64,000 bases of DNA. Source: Pseudomonas sp. MH9.2 (GTDB taxonomy: Bacteria > Pseudomonadota > Gammaproteobacteria > Pseudomonadales > Pseudomonadaceae). Below are positions 10,293-19,137 of the stretch, piece after piece. Made by a program: the position numbers and the translations under genes. Below the pieces are notes generated by a model, which was given only the letters and a program-made list of their open reading frames with translations, made no database searches and was not told the DNA's origin. The number at the start of each line of letters is the position of its first letter. Within the stretch, counting starts at the first letter, position 1. Location of the stretch: positions 2,942,501-3,006,500 of the forward strand of contig NZ_CP133784.1 of the NCBI RefSeq assembly GCF_034353875.1, written 5' to 3'.

Positions 10293-12203
10293 TCAGGACA
10301 AGGCTTCCAGCTCGGCCTGCATGCCTTCAAGCAGCTCGAGGGCTTCCATCCAGGCTTCTTCAAGCTCGGCTTCACGCACCTTCAGCTTGGCTTGATCGGC
10401 CAACAGGTCCCGCAGCTTGTCTTTGTTCGCCGCCTCGTAATTCGCACTGTCGGCCAATGCGGCTTCGACCTTGGTCAGCTTTTCATGCAACGTGCCGAGG
10501 TCGCGCTCAAGCTTGTCAGCCTCACGCTTGTGCGGTGCCAGCTGTTGACGCAAAGCGGCAGCCTGTTGGCGCTGGGCTTTCTTGTCGGTTTTATCGGCAT
10601 TGACCGGCGTGTTGCTAACCGGTGCATTGCGCAGACGGTAGTCCACCAGCCAGCGCGCGTAATCTTCCAGGTCGCCATCGAAGGTCTGCACCAGCCCATC
10701 GGCCACCAACAAAAAATCGTCGGTGGTGCTTTTGAGCAAATGCCGGTCGTGGGAAACCACCAATACCGCGCCACTGAATTCCTGGAGGGCCATGGTCAAA
10801 GCCAGGCGCATTTCCAGATCCAGGTGGTTGGTCGGTTCGTCGAGCAGCAACAGGTTTGGCTTGCCCCAAGCGATCAAGGCCAACGCCAGACGCGCTTTTT
10901 CGCCGCCGGAGAAATTCAGTACCGGCTCGTCCAGACGCGGACCGCGGAAGTCGAAACCACCGAGGAAGTCGCGCAAGGTTTGCTCGCGCTCGGTCGGCGC
11001 AATACGTTGCAGGTGTAACAGCGGGCTGGCTTTGGAGTCGAGGGAGTCCAGCTGATGTTGAGCGAAGTAGCCAACGATCAGGTTTTCGCCACGCACCAAT
11101 CGCCCGCTCAACGGCTCAAGCTCGCCCGCGAGGTTTTTGATCAGCGTCGATTTACCCGCCCCGTTAGGACCGAGCAAACCGATTCGCGCACCCGGCGTAA
11201 GCTGTAATTTGACCTTTTCCAGTACGGCCCTTTCGCCGTAGCCCAAACGCGCATCCGAAAGATCGAGCAGCGGGCTGGAAATTTTATCGGACTCACGGAA
11301 GGTAAAGTCGAACGGCGAATCGACGTGCGCCGCGGACAACTCTTCCATGCGCTCAAGGGCTTTGATCCGACTTTGAGCCTGACGGGCCTTGGTCGCCTGA
11401 GCCTTGAAGCGTGCAATGAATTTCTCCATGTGCGCGCGCTGCACTTGTTGCTTGTCGTAGGCTTGCTGCTGCTGGGCCAGACGCTCGGCACGGGCGCGCT
11501 CGAAGGCGCTGTAGCCCCCGCGGTAAAGAATGATTTTTTTCTGCTCGACGTGAGCGATGTGATCCACCACCGCATCAAGGAAATCCCTGTCGTGGGAGAT
11601 CAGCAACAGGGTGCCGGTATAGCCCTTAAGCCAGTCTTCGAGCCAAAGAATGGCGTCGAGGTCCAAGTGGTTGGTCGGCTCATCGAGCAGCAACAGGTCC
11701 GACGGGCACATCAGCGCCTGCGCCAGGTTCAGACGCATCCGCCAGCCACCGGAGAAATCTCCGACCTGACGTTCTGTCTGTTCATTGGTAAAGCCCAGCC
11801 CGGCAAGCAACTTTCGCGCTCGTGCATCGGCAGTGTAGCCGTCGGCACTGTCCAGCTCGGCATGCAAGCGCGCTTGGGCGGCGCCATCATGCGCGGCTTC
11901 GGCGGCTGCCAGATCGCTCTGTACCTGGCGCAGGCGCAAGTCGCCGTCCAGAACATAGTCCACGGCCAGGCGATCGAGCGTGTCGACCTCCTGGCGCATG
12001 TGAGCAATGCGCCAATCGGCAGGCACAAGGCAATCGCCGCCGTCCGGGGTCAGTTCACCCCGCAGCAAAGCGAACAGGCTCGATTTGCCGGCGCCATTGG
12101 CGCCGATCAGGCCGGCTTTATGGCCGGGGTGCAGGGTCAGCTCAGCGTCTTCTAGCAGACGTTGCGGGCCACGCTGTAAAGTCAGGTTTTGAAGTCGAAT
12201 CAT
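10293..12203 (-). CDS. yheS: ABC-F family ATP-binding protein (YheS type)
   Basis: A 636-residue soluble protein with two ABC ATPase cassettes and no membrane domain. First Walker A GANGAGKSSL (about residue 35), signature FSGGWRMRLNLAQAL and Walker B LLLLDEPTNHLDLD; second Walker A GPNGAGKSTLIKN, signature FSGGEKARLALAL and LLLLDEPTNHLDLE. Between the cassettes is the Arg/Gln-rich linker (about residues 235-300) that contacts the ribosome in ABC-F proteins, and a coiled-coil tail closes the protein. Length and order match E. coli YheS (637). ABC-F proteins act on ribosomes, resolving stalls or giving antibiotic protection. The ATG at 12203 is chosen because family homology begins MIRLQNLTLQRG. 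Confidence 0.95.
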   Translation of the reverse strand: MIRLQNLTLQRGPQRLLEDAELTLHPGHKAGLIGANGAGKSSLFALLRGELTPDGGDCLVPADWRIAHMRQEVDTLDRLAVDYVLDGDLRLRQVQSDLAAAEAAHDGAAQARLHAELDSADGYTADARARKLLAGLGFTNEQTERQVGDFSGGWRMRLNLAQALMCPSDLLLLDEPTNHLDLDAILWLEDWLKGYTGTLLLISHDRDFLDAVVDHIAHVEQKKIILYRGGYSAFERARAERLAQQQQAYDKQQVQRAHMEKFIARFKAQATKARQAQSRIKALERMEELSAAHVDSPFDFTFRESDKISSPLLDLSDARLGYGERAVLEKVKLQLTPGARIGLLGPNGAGKSTLIKNLAGELEPLSGRLVRGENLIVGYFAQHQLDSLDSKASPLLHLQRIAPTEREQTLRDFLGGFDFRGPRLDEPVLNFSGGEKARLALALIAWGKPNLLLLDEPTNHLDLEMRLALTMALQEFSGAVLVVSHDRHLLKSTTDDFLLVADGLVQTFDGDLEDYARWLVDYRLRNAPVSNTPVNADKTDKKAQRQQAAALRQQLAPHKREADKLERDLGTLHEKLTKVEAALADSANYEAANKDKLRDLLADQAKLKVREAELEEAWMEALELLEGMQAELEALS

Positions 12204-12249
12204 AATGGCGGCGGAGTCTACCAGCTTCGTCCGAAACAAGTAGATGACT

Positions 12250-12714
12250 ATGCCTTCTGATCTGTGGAGTTTCACCCTCATTCTTTATACCCGCCCGGGT
12301 GTGGAAAAGGCATGCCTGCGCCTGCAAGCCAGCGGGGCCAACGTCTGCACCCTGCTGTGTGGTGCCTGGCTGGGGCAACGTGGAGTGGCTTGCACCGCCG
12401 ACCGTTTGCGGGAAATCAGACAATTGGCCACGCCCTGGCACGATGAAGTGGTGCAACCACTCAGGGCATTACGCATCCGTTGGCGAGCAGCGGCGGTCAA
12501 TGACGTCGAGTGGGGGAAGTTGCGCGAGCAGGTAAAGGGGCTGGAACTGGAGGCCGAGCGCGAATTGCTTTCGCGGCTTGAAGCACTGACGCAGGACTGG
12601 TCAGCAGGGACAACGAAGGATCTGATGGCGTGGCTGGAAGGTCTTGCTGGCGACGCTGCCCCCCAGAACCTCGACGCGCTGCACGTGCTGCGCGTCGAGG
12701 CGAACCAGCCTTAG
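12250..12714 (+). CDS. TIGR02444 family protein
   Basis: A 154-residue cytoplasmic protein of the TIGR02444 (DUF2390) family, found in Pseudomonas and relatives with no known function. Seen: N-terminal LWSFTLILYTRPGVEKACLR, a Trp-rich helical middle (ATPWHDEVVQPLRALRIRWR) and an acidic C-terminal half. The start could be 12244 or 12250; I prefer 12250 (MPSDLW). It is divergent from yheS (46 bp apart). The stop TAG overlaps the stop of convergent algP, so the four bases TTAG serve both genes. Confidence 0.88.
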   Translation: MPSDLWSFTLILYTRPGVEKACLRLQASGANVCTLLCGAWLGQRGVACTADRLREIRQLATPWHDEVVQPLRALRIRWRAAAVNDVEWGKLREQVKGLELEAERELLSRLEALTQDWSAGTTKDLMAWLEGLAGDAAPQNLDALHVLRVEANQP

Positions 12715-13589
12715 GAAGCGCTGACAGGTGTGACGTTGCCAGTAGCTGGCGCTGCTGCAGGGGCAACGGCAGTCGGCGTGGTCGACGCTGACGGCGTTGC
12801 AGGTTTTGCAACAGGCTTGGCGGCTGGTTTCACTGCAGCAGGCTTGGCAACCACTTTGGCGGGAGCCCTGGCAGCTGGCGCTTTAGCCAGAGCAGGTTTG
12901 GCTGCCGGCTTGGCGGCGACCGCTTTAACAGGTGCCTTGACCGCAGGTTTGACGACCGGCTTGGCAGCAGGTTTAGCAGCGGTTGCAGCAACCGTTTTTT
13001 TCGCGGCAGGTTTGGCGGCAGCTTTTACGGCTGGCTTGGCGGCTACGACGGACGCTTTAACAGCGGGTTTGGCAGGCGCCTTGACCGGAGCTTTTGCTGC
13101 CGCTTTTACAGGAGCCTTCGCGGCGGCTGTTTTAGCCGGAGCTTTGGCGGCTGCAGGTGCAGAGGCTTTTACGGCTACCGGTTTTGCATCACGCAGGCTC
13201 AAGGTTTTACCCACGGCCTCTTTGACACGACCAATGCCCTGAGCCAGCTTCAGGCTCTCTTGAGCATCGCGCTTGAGCTGCAGAATGTAAGTGCGGGTTT
13301 CGGACTGACGAGATTTCAGCGCATCGAGCAGCTCTTCAAGTTCAGACACACCCTGCTTGGCTTTGGCTTGCGCCTTGGCTTTACCGGCGGTAGCGGCATC
13401 CTGCAGTTTGATACGGGATTTGTGCAGTTTTTCTTGAGCTTTACCGCGTTGCTTTTCCAATTTGGCGAGCAATTTTTCAGCATCAGCCATCGCTTGGGAA
13501 CAAGCAGTTTCAAGATGTTCGAGCAGGCTGCTCGAGAGCTGTTGGAGCAAATGCAATGGGGTGTTTACTGGCTTCTTTTGGGCCGACAT
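12711..13589 (-). CDS. algP: AlgP (AlgR3), histone H1-like alginate regulator
   Basis: A 292-residue two-part protein. Residues 1-130 are charged and helical, with coiled-coil character (LLQQLSSSLLEHLETAC through ELEELLDALKSRQ). Residues about 140-292 are almost wholly Ala, Lys, Pro and Val in AAKPAAK/KAPVKA repeats resembling the eukaryotic H1 tail. In P. aeruginosa AlgP promotes algD transcription in mucoid strains and its repeat tract can rearrange. The ATG at 13589 has a perfect GGAGG seven bases upstream. It shares the TTAG stop overlap with the convergent TIGR02444 gene and is divergent from fklB. Confidence 0.95.
   Translation of the reverse strand: MSAQKKPVNTPLHLLQQLSSSLLEHLETACSQAMADAEKLLAKLEKQRGKAQEKLHKSRIKLQDAATAGKAKAQAKAKQGVSELEELLDALKSRQSETRTYILQLKRDAQESLKLAQGIGRVKEAVGKTLSLRDAKPVAVKASAPAAAKAPAKTAAAKAPVKAAAKAPVKAPAKPAVKASVVAAKPAVKAAAKPAAKKTVAATAAKPAAKPVVKPAVKAPVKAVAAKPAAKPALAKAPAARAPAKVVAKPAAVKPAAKPVAKPATPSASTTPTAVAPAAAPATGNVTPVSAS
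12745..13195. repeat. Low-complexity Ala/Lys/Pro-coding repeat tract of algP
   Basis: Imperfect repeats of about 12-18 bp encoding KPAA, KAPVKA and related units make up the 3' half of algP. Codon choice varies between units (GCC, GCT and GCG for Ala; AAA and AAG for Lys), so the DNA repeats are diverged more than the peptide repeats. The complementary strand is therefore open for a long Gly/Ala/Thr-rich reading frame, which is an artefact. Confidence 0.8.
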
Positions 13590-13803
13590 GACTGACCTCC
13601 TGGCTGGCTTGATTGCGGCTCATACTAGACCTCTGCCTGCACCGCCGCTAGGCCATGTTGACAGTAACAATGGCCGTGCGGTTCACGACGGGATGAAAGT
13701 TGGTAGAGGAGCGTGTGACAACCTCATGAAATTCCTTTCATACCGAGCAACACCTTAGCGATTGCACTGGCATAATTGCCCTCTTCCCAGGCTGGAGAGC
13801 ACC

Positions 13804-14481
13804 ATGTCGCGTTACGTATTAATGTCTCTGTTTCTCTTGCTACCACTCGCTCACGCTGCTGAAACTGCCACCCCTGCCAATGACCATGACCTGGCCTACA
13901 GTCTGGGCGCGAGCCTTGGCGAGCGCCTGCGCCAGGAGGTTCCGAACCTGCAGCTTCCGGCACTGATCGAAGGACTGCAGCGGGCCTATGAAGGCAAGCC
14001 GCTCGCGCTTAAAGATGAACGCATTGAACAGATACTCAGAGACCATGATGCCTCCATGGCGCAGGCAGAAGACAGTCCGCCACCAGAGCCGCAAAGCGAA
14101 ATTGCGATGAGTTCCGAGCAACGCTTCCTGGACAGCGAAAAAGCCAAGCCGGGCGTTCGTGTCTTGGAGGACGGGATTCTGCTGACAGAGCTGACACCTG
14201 GCAACGGTCCAAAACCGACGACTTCGGACCGAGTGCAAGTGCGCTATGTAGGTCGGTTGCCGGATGGGACCATCTTCGATCAAAACAGCCAACCGCAATG
14301 GTTCCGCCTTGATAGCGTGATTGCTGGCTGGACCAGCGCATTGCAAGGCATGCCGGTAGGTGCGAAATGGCGGCTGGTCATTCCTTCCGCGCAAGCCTAT
14401 GGCGCAGAGGGCGCCGGGGATCTGATTGATCCTTACACGCCGCTGGTGTTCGATATTGAGCTATTGGGTGTCGCTCCGTAA
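13804..14481 (+). CDS. fklB: FKBP-type peptidyl-prolyl isomerase, exported
   Basis: A 225-residue FKBP. A signal peptide (MSRYVLMSLFLLLPLAHAAE) is followed by the FKBP_N dimerisation domain (DHDLAYSLGASLGERLRQE, residues about 28-110), then the FKBP domain: VLEDGILLTELTPGNGPKP, VRYVGRLPDGTIFDQN and the C-terminal YTPLVFDIELLGV. It would catalyse prolyl isomerisation in the periplasm. The ATG at 13804 with GGAGAG upstream fits the signal peptide; an earlier in-frame ATG does not. It is divergent from algP (214 bp of intergenic DNA) and convergent with algQ. Confidence 0.95.
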   Translation: MSRYVLMSLFLLLPLAHAAETATPANDHDLAYSLGASLGERLRQEVPNLQLPALIEGLQRAYEGKPLALKDERIEQILRDHDASMAQAEDSPPPEPQSEIAMSSEQRFLDSEKAKPGVRVLEDGILLTELTPGNGPKPTTSDRVQVRYVGRLPDGTIFDQNSQPQWFRLDSVIAGWTSALQGMPVGAKWRLVIPSAQAYGAEGAGDLIDPYTPLVFDIELLGVAP

Positions 14482-14535
14482 GAGCGGGGTATCAGAAACC
14501 GGGGCGCAGGGCGCGCGCCCGGTAATGTCGAGACT

Positions 14536-15009
14536 TCAGGCTTGGGCCACGTCTTTTATTTCATGGGATGTATGCAGCACTTCGATCAGGCAGTCTTCGA
14601 GTTCGAAGCGTTCATGCAGTAGACCGCCCAGCTTCTTGAGCTCAACGGCAACGACTTCGCCATCGGTACAATCGCCTTTGTCGCAGCGATCATTGAACGC
14701 CAACGCCACTTCAGTGATGACATCCAGGCGCGGATAAATCTTTTCGGCCAACTCAAGGCCACGCTCATCGCCGAAGGCCTTGGCCTCATTGGTCAGCTGT
14801 TCGTAGACCTCGAAATGCCCCGCTGAAACGTAATCGACCAGAATTTCGCAGAATTTCTGCAATGATACGCGGTCATCCGCCAACGCCTCGGGCGTCCCGC
14901 CGAGAGCACCGTAGGCTCGAACCAGCTCGTGACGCTCCTGCAACCAGCGATCGATCAGCAGATTGACCCCGCCCCAACGCTCCTGAGCATTCTGACAACT
15001 TTCCAACAT
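14536..15009 (-). CDS. algQ: AlgQ (AlgR2), Rsd-like anti-sigma-70 regulator
   Basis: A 157-residue Rsd/AlgQ protein, matching the length of E. coli Rsd (158). The family start [28 protein letters not shown] and the conserved helix [20 protein letters not shown] are visible. Rsd/AlgQ binds sigma-70 region 4; in Pseudomonas AlgQ influences alginate, siderophore and nucleoside-diphosphate kinase control. The ATG at 15009 is preceded by AAGAGAGA. It sits between fklB and dsbH; the upstream spacing of about 200 bp argues for its own promoter. The rnk gene, an alternative regulator known to complement algQ mutants, is also in this window at 27.6 kb. Confidence 0.95.
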   Translation of the reverse strand: MLESCQNAQERWGGVNLLIDRWLQERHELVRAYGALGGTPEALADDRVSLQKFCEILVDYVSAGHFEVYEQLTNEAKAFGDERGLELAEKIYPRLDVITEVALAFNDRCDKGDCTDGEVVAVELKKLGGLLHERFELEDCLIEVLHTSHEIKDVAQA

Positions 15010-15216
15010 GATGATCTCTCTTCCCTTCAGGGTCATGCTGCTCTGTACCCGCCTCCAGACGTTCTAATAAATCTCGATGACAGAGACGGGTCTGATAAAG
15101 CCAGGTAGGCAGCATATTTCCAATGACGCGTGCGGCCAAGATTATGCCCGCACGCCAACCCCATCAAGGTACGCAGGAGATAAAGTTCATACAAGCGTTT
15201 AATATTTACCCGTATT

Positions 15217-15732
15217 TCAGGCTTCCTGTGCATCGTTCGCGCCGACGCCGACGCGCTGAAACAACGGGTAAGCCGCAAAAAAAATCATGCCGGCGAACGC
15301 CAAAAGGCTCCATTCGGCAACGCTCATACCCAGCAGCGACCAATGGATTTCAGTACAGCCGGCGGCGCATTCAAATGCCTGCGCAAGGAACAGGGGCATC
15401 GCCTCCTGCGAAGCGTTCTGCGCTTGCAGGCAGGCCGCCACGTCGCCCCGAAGCGGGCTTTGCAGTAAGACCTGGCTCCCCGCCGCCACCGCCCCCGAAA
15501 GGGCGCAGAGCAAGGCGATAAACGAGTACATCCGCCAACCGGCCTTATCAGGCGAATGTACAACCGCGACCAGGCAGACGACACCGAAAGTGATCAAAAA
15601 GGCGCGCTGCAGGATACACAGCGAGCAGGGCCGAAGCCCTACGCCATACTCCAGATATAACGCTACGCAAGTGACAAACACACTGGCAATAAATGCCAAG
15701 AGGAACAGAGAACGCGAGCGGGCCAGGTGCAT
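15217..15732 (-). CDS. dsbH: DsbB-family disulfide bond formation protein
   Basis: A 171-residue inner-membrane protein with four predicted helices. The quinone-side cysteine pair is in RPCSLCILQR (CxxC); the second periplasmic pair is the Cys of AACLQAQ with a Cys in FECAAGC. DsbB reoxidises DsbA and passes electrons to the respiratory quinone. Pseudomonas carries two DsbB paralogues; the copy next to algQ is the one named dsbH/dsbB2. ATG 15732 (MHLARSRSLFLL) is preferred; ATG 15762 adds ten residues. Neither has a clear Shine-Dalgarno. Confidence 0.93.
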   Translation of the reverse strand: MHLARSRSLFLLAFIASVFVTCVALYLEYGVGLRPCSLCILQRAFLITFGVVCLVAVVHSPDKAGWRMYSFIALLCALSGAVAAGSQVLLQSPLRGDVAACLQAQNASQEAMPLFLAQAFECAAGCTEIHWSLLGMSVAEWSLLAFAGMIFFAAYPLFQRVGVGANDAQEA

Positions 15733-15941
15733 GGCTAATCCGTAACAGAGTGCGAGGGCCATTACGGTAGAGGAAAGCGCATAACCCTTTCAAGGCGAGG
15801 GCATAGCGATACTTCTGCAATGATGTAGGCATGTGCCGACGCAGTTGAACGGAATAAATACCGCTCTCTGCAAGATCATTCCTGCGCCCTACTGGGCGGC
15901 AGGACGCCTCCTACAAAATGGGGCGGACACACCCAACCAGC

Positions 15942-17180
15942 CTAGGCCCGACCCACTGCCGGAAGCGGACGTGCCAGCAAACGCTCGTCAAGCATGCCCA
16001 AACCTTCTTGAAACAGCTGATTACTGCGCTCGGTCTCCCCCAGTTGCGCCAACAAGCGAGCCAGTTCGGCGCAAGCCTCTGGGTTACGCTGCTGGCCGAG
16101 ACTGCTTTCCAGATAGTCCCGCGCCTTGCCCCACAGACTGCTTTGCAGGCACAGACGACCCAGCGTCAATAACAGGCTTGGATCATTAGGGTGACTTTTG
16201 AGCCAACCTTCAGCTGTTTGCAGTTGTCGCGCGGGATCGCGGCCCCGCAACAATCCGTAAAGACGGGCCAGATGACTGTTGTAGTCGCGTTTGAGTGCTG
16301 TACGCAGCACCTCTTCCGCCTCGGCATCGGCGCTCAGCTGACGTAATTGCTCGGCATAGGCCAAGACCAGCGGCGGCTCCTGACGTTGTGCCGACGTGAG
16401 CTGTTGCCAGGCTTTGTTGAGCGACTGCAGACCCGCTTCGCCTTCCTCCCCGCGTTGCGCTGCAAGGGAGAGATTCTCACCCCAGGCACGGCGCTCAAGC
16501 TCCGCCAGCTCAGACGGCGGCAGCACTTTGTCCTTGCGCAGCTCGGGCATCAGTCGAATCAGTGCCGACCAATCCCCTCGCTGCTGATACAAACGCTGTA
16601 ACTGGCGCAACACCTGGGCGTTATGCGGATGGCGGTCATGCATCGCTTGCAAGGTCACCAGTGCACCCTCGATGTCACTACGATCCTGCTGCAACTGCGC
16701 ATGACTCAACGCAATCGCCAGCTCGGCTTGCGGCTGGCGCTCCAGCGCTCTCTCAAGCAGGTTGTCACAGTCCTCGTAACGGCCCAGTTCATTTGCCGCG
16801 CGTGCAGCGCCCAGGTAATACAACAGCGGCTGACGCTCAGCTTCGGCGGCACGCTGGAGGTGGCGCTGGGCACTGGCCCAACGGCCCTCGGCGAGGTCCA
16901 TCTGACCTTGCTCGATCGCCAGTTGCACACGACGGCTGCGGTTATACCGCGACCACGGATTGACCACCCCACCCGATGCTGTCAGCAGATTGAACAAAGC
17001 CCGCAGCAGGAAAACCACCAGCCAGATCACCACCAGCAGCGCCAGCGTTGCCCACAGGCTCGATTCGTAACGGAAGTTTTGGTACGCGATCAACACGTAG
17101 CCTGAGTGCTCGGAGATAGCGACGCCAATCAACGCCGCGACAACAATCACCCCGAACAGGATCAGGTAGGCACGCTTCAT
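15942..17180 (-). CDS. hemY: HemY-family TPR membrane protein
   Basis: A 412-residue protein with two N-terminal membrane helices (residues about 5-24 and 41-64) forming the HemY_N domain (FRYESSLWATLALLVVIWLVVFLL), followed by TPR-like helical repeats to the C terminus. It is the last gene of a hemCDXY operon; its ATG overlaps the end of hemX by 4 bp. Despite its name it is not protoporphyrinogen oxidase; the family is linked to late haem steps or coordination of haem synthesis without a proven reaction. Confidence 0.93.
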   Translation of the reverse strand: MKRAYLILFGVIVVAALIGVAISEHSGYVLIAYQNFRYESSLWATLALLVVIWLVVFLLRALFNLLTASGGVVNPWSRYNRSRRVQLAIEQGQMDLAEGRWASAQRHLQRAAEAERQPLLYYLGAARAANELGRYEDCDNLLERALERQPQAELAIALSHAQLQQDRSDIEGALVTLQAMHDRHPHNAQVLRQLQRLYQQRGDWSALIRLMPELRKDKVLPPSELAELERRAWGENLSLAAQRGEEGEAGLQSLNKAWQQLTSAQRQEPPLVLAYAEQLRQLSADAEAEEVLRTALKRDYNSHLARLYGLLRGRDPARQLQTAEGWLKSHPNDPSLLLTLGRLCLQSSLWGKARDYLESSLGQQRNPEACAELARLLAQLGETERSNQLFQEGLGMLDERLLARPLPAVGRA

Positions 17181-18295
17181 GGACGGGCCTCCTGCTTGGC
17201 AGGTGCGGCAGGCTGCTCGACAGACGCATGACGACGCTCAAGGTAAGCCTGCACGGCGCTCAGGCTTTGCGCTAGATCGGGTGTCATCACCGATACCGGC
17301 TGAGTAATCAGGGCTTGAATGCGCTCATCCAGGAACTTGCTTTGCGGGTTGTCCTGATTGAAATTACCGAGCAGCACACTGCGCGCTTCAGTCAGGGCCT
17401 GGGTATACACCTGCGGCTCGCCATTGAGGGCTGCCCACTGAGCTTGCTCCAGCGCCAGGGTCAAGGCCAGTCGAACCTGTGTCAGGCTCTGTCCGGCCAA
17501 CAGTGGACGAATGTTCTTGTCCGCATTGAAGTCAATACGAATGTAGTGCGAGATTTTATCCCACCACTGCACCCAACGACTGGAGGTGTCACTGTCGGAG
17601 GTCAATCCCAGCAACGACCCGCCCTTGTCTTCATATTCGGGCGCCAACGCATTGAGCTGTGCGGCCTGATCACGCAAGGCCGCCAATTGCAGAAACAGGC
17701 CGGTGCGATCAGGTTGCTCCACGCTGCGCAACGCAGCCAGGCTTTTAGCCAACTGCTCGCGTGCGGCAAAGGAACCCGGGTCATCCTGTTCGCGAAGGAT
17801 TTCATCCGCCCCCTGCACCAGCGCCTGAGCACTGTTGATGTCTTGCAGCGCCGACAAGCGCAAACTCGCCAGACGTACCAGATGCTCGGCCTCGGCCAGT
17901 CGCCAGTCTTTTCGGCTGGCACCCAGCACGGTTTCCAGGCGCTGGCTCAGGCGCTGCTGATCGCCCTGAAGCTGGGCGACCAGCCGCCGACGATTTTCCA
18001 GTTCATCCGCTGCAGGCAACTGTGCAAGACGCATCGCCAACTGGAGCTCGTTCTCTTTGAGCGTCTGAGTCTGCGCGCCAATATCCTGCAATTGCCCCGA
18101 CTGTTGCTGATGGCCCGCCAGCAGAATGCGCACCTGCCAGACACCCCACCCACCAGCAGCAACACCCGCAGCCCCCAGCAGTAACGCTAAAATCACCAAG
18201 CTATTGCCACGGCGCTTTGAAGGCTCGGTCGACATTGGCGCAGGCGCTTCAAGCCGCGGTTCAAGATTCTCTTTAGGCAAGACTGTTTCGCTCAC
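17177..18295 (-). CDS. hemX: HemX-family membrane-anchored protein
   Basis: A 372-residue protein with a short cytoplasmic N terminus, one membrane helix (NSLVILALLLGAAGVAAGGWGVWQV, about residues 31-55) and a long helical, Gln-rich periplasmic domain with coiled-coil potential. The family is labelled uroporphyrinogen-III C-methyltransferase-like, but this protein has no SAM methyltransferase domain. It starts at GTG 18295 with AAGGA seven bases upstream and overlaps hemY by 4 bp, so translation is probably coupled. A 74-bp gap separates it from hemD. The role in tetrapyrrole synthesis is inferred from its operon. Confidence 0.9.
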   Translation of the reverse strand: MSETVLPKENLEPRLEAPAPMSTEPSKRRGNSLVILALLLGAAGVAAGGWGVWQVRILLAGHQQQSGQLQDIGAQTQTLKENELQLAMRLAQLPAADELENRRRLVAQLQGDQQRLSQRLETVLGASRKDWRLAEAEHLVRLASLRLSALQDINSAQALVQGADEILREQDDPGSFAAREQLAKSLAALRSVEQPDRTGLFLQLAALRDQAAQLNALAPEYEDKGGSLLGLTSDSDTSSRWVQWWDKISHYIRIDFNADKNIRPLLAGQSLTQVRLALTLALEQAQWAALNGEPQVYTQALTEARSVLLGNFNQDNPQSKFLDERIQALITQPVSVMTPDLAQSLSAVQAYLERRHASVEQPAAPAKQEARP

Positions 18296-18369
18296 GTATC
18301 CATCCTTTGCATTAGGGCGCAGTCACATCAATGACGACTCTATTCTGAAAGAGTTCGCCTTTGCTACGT

Positions 18370-19137
18370 CTAGAGGGCGGGCCCGGGGTGTTCCCGTAAC
18401 GCCGCCAGCAAAGCCGCGGCATTAGCGCCACGACAATCAACAACTGTCCGGGCCCCGGCGGCATGCGCCAACTCGGCAACCCGGGGGCTCGGTACGAACA
18501 GCGGTAACCGGGCCACATCAGGCCAGGCATCGCCCGCCAATTCACGCAGGTGTTCAAACCCCTGCCCACTGCTGACCACCAGGCCGTTCAAGCGTTCCGC
18601 TGCGATGCGTCGTGGCAACTCCGAAACTGCATAATGCGGCAGATTACGTCGGTACAACGGCAGATAGTCGACACTAGCACCTAGATCGCGTAACCGCTCG
18701 GCCAGCAACTCCCGGCCACCTTCCCCACGCAGAATCAATACGCGCGCTCCCGGCAGCGCCAGCGCTTGCTGCAACTGCGGCAGCGCAAGCAAGGCTTCGC
18801 TGTCGTCGGCGCGCGCGGGATAAGTGACGTCCAGGCCATAGTCTTCAAGAATCTGCGCGGTCGCCGCGCCAACGCTGAACCATTGCTGTATCGGCGGTTG
18901 CGGCCAGAGCTCGTCGATCAACGCCAAACCCAGACGTGCGGCCGGCTTGCTGACCACGATCACCACGCGGTAAAGGTCCAGATCGAAAATGATCGAGCGC
19001 TGCGCCGGCGTAATCGCCAGCGGCTCGATGTCCAGCAACGGCAGGCTACTGCTATAAATGCCGGCCTCGGCCAGCACTGTCGCCAGCGCTGCCGATTCCT
19101 GCGCAGGACGGGTCAACAGCAGGCGCCAACCGGTCAC
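18370..19137 (-). CDS. hemD: Uroporphyrinogen-III synthase
   Basis: A 255-residue HemD, which cyclises hydroxymethylbilane with D-ring inversion. Both Rossmann-like lobes are seen: N-terminal [23 protein letters not shown], the cross-over [13 protein letters not shown], then [21 protein letters not shown] and C-terminal [11 protein letters not shown]. The start is GTG at 19137, overlapping the hemC stop by 4 bp (GTGA), a sign of translational coupling. Primary sequence is weakly conserved in this family, but position after hemC makes the call firm. Confidence 0.95.
   Translation of the reverse strand: MTGWRLLLTRPAQESAALATVLAEAGIYSSSLPLLDIEPLAITPAQRSIIFDLDLYRVVIVVSKPAARLGLALIDELWPQPPIQQWFSVGAATAQILEDYGLDVTYPARADDSEALLALPQLQQALALPGARVLILRGEGGRELLAERLRDLGASVDYLPLYRRNLPHYAVSELPRRIAAERLNGLVVSSGQGFEHLRELAGDAWPDVARLPLFVPSPRVAELAHAAGARTVVDCRGANAAALLAALREHPGPAL

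Noticed and set aside
12730..13242. A 170-codon Gly/Ala/Thr-rich frame opposite the algP tail
   Set aside because: Made by the Ala/Lys/Pro repeats read in reverse; it looks like a membrane protein only because of low complexity.
13764..13780. TGGCATAATTGC upstream of fklB as a sigma-54 site
   Set aside because: The spacing between GG and GC is three bases too short.
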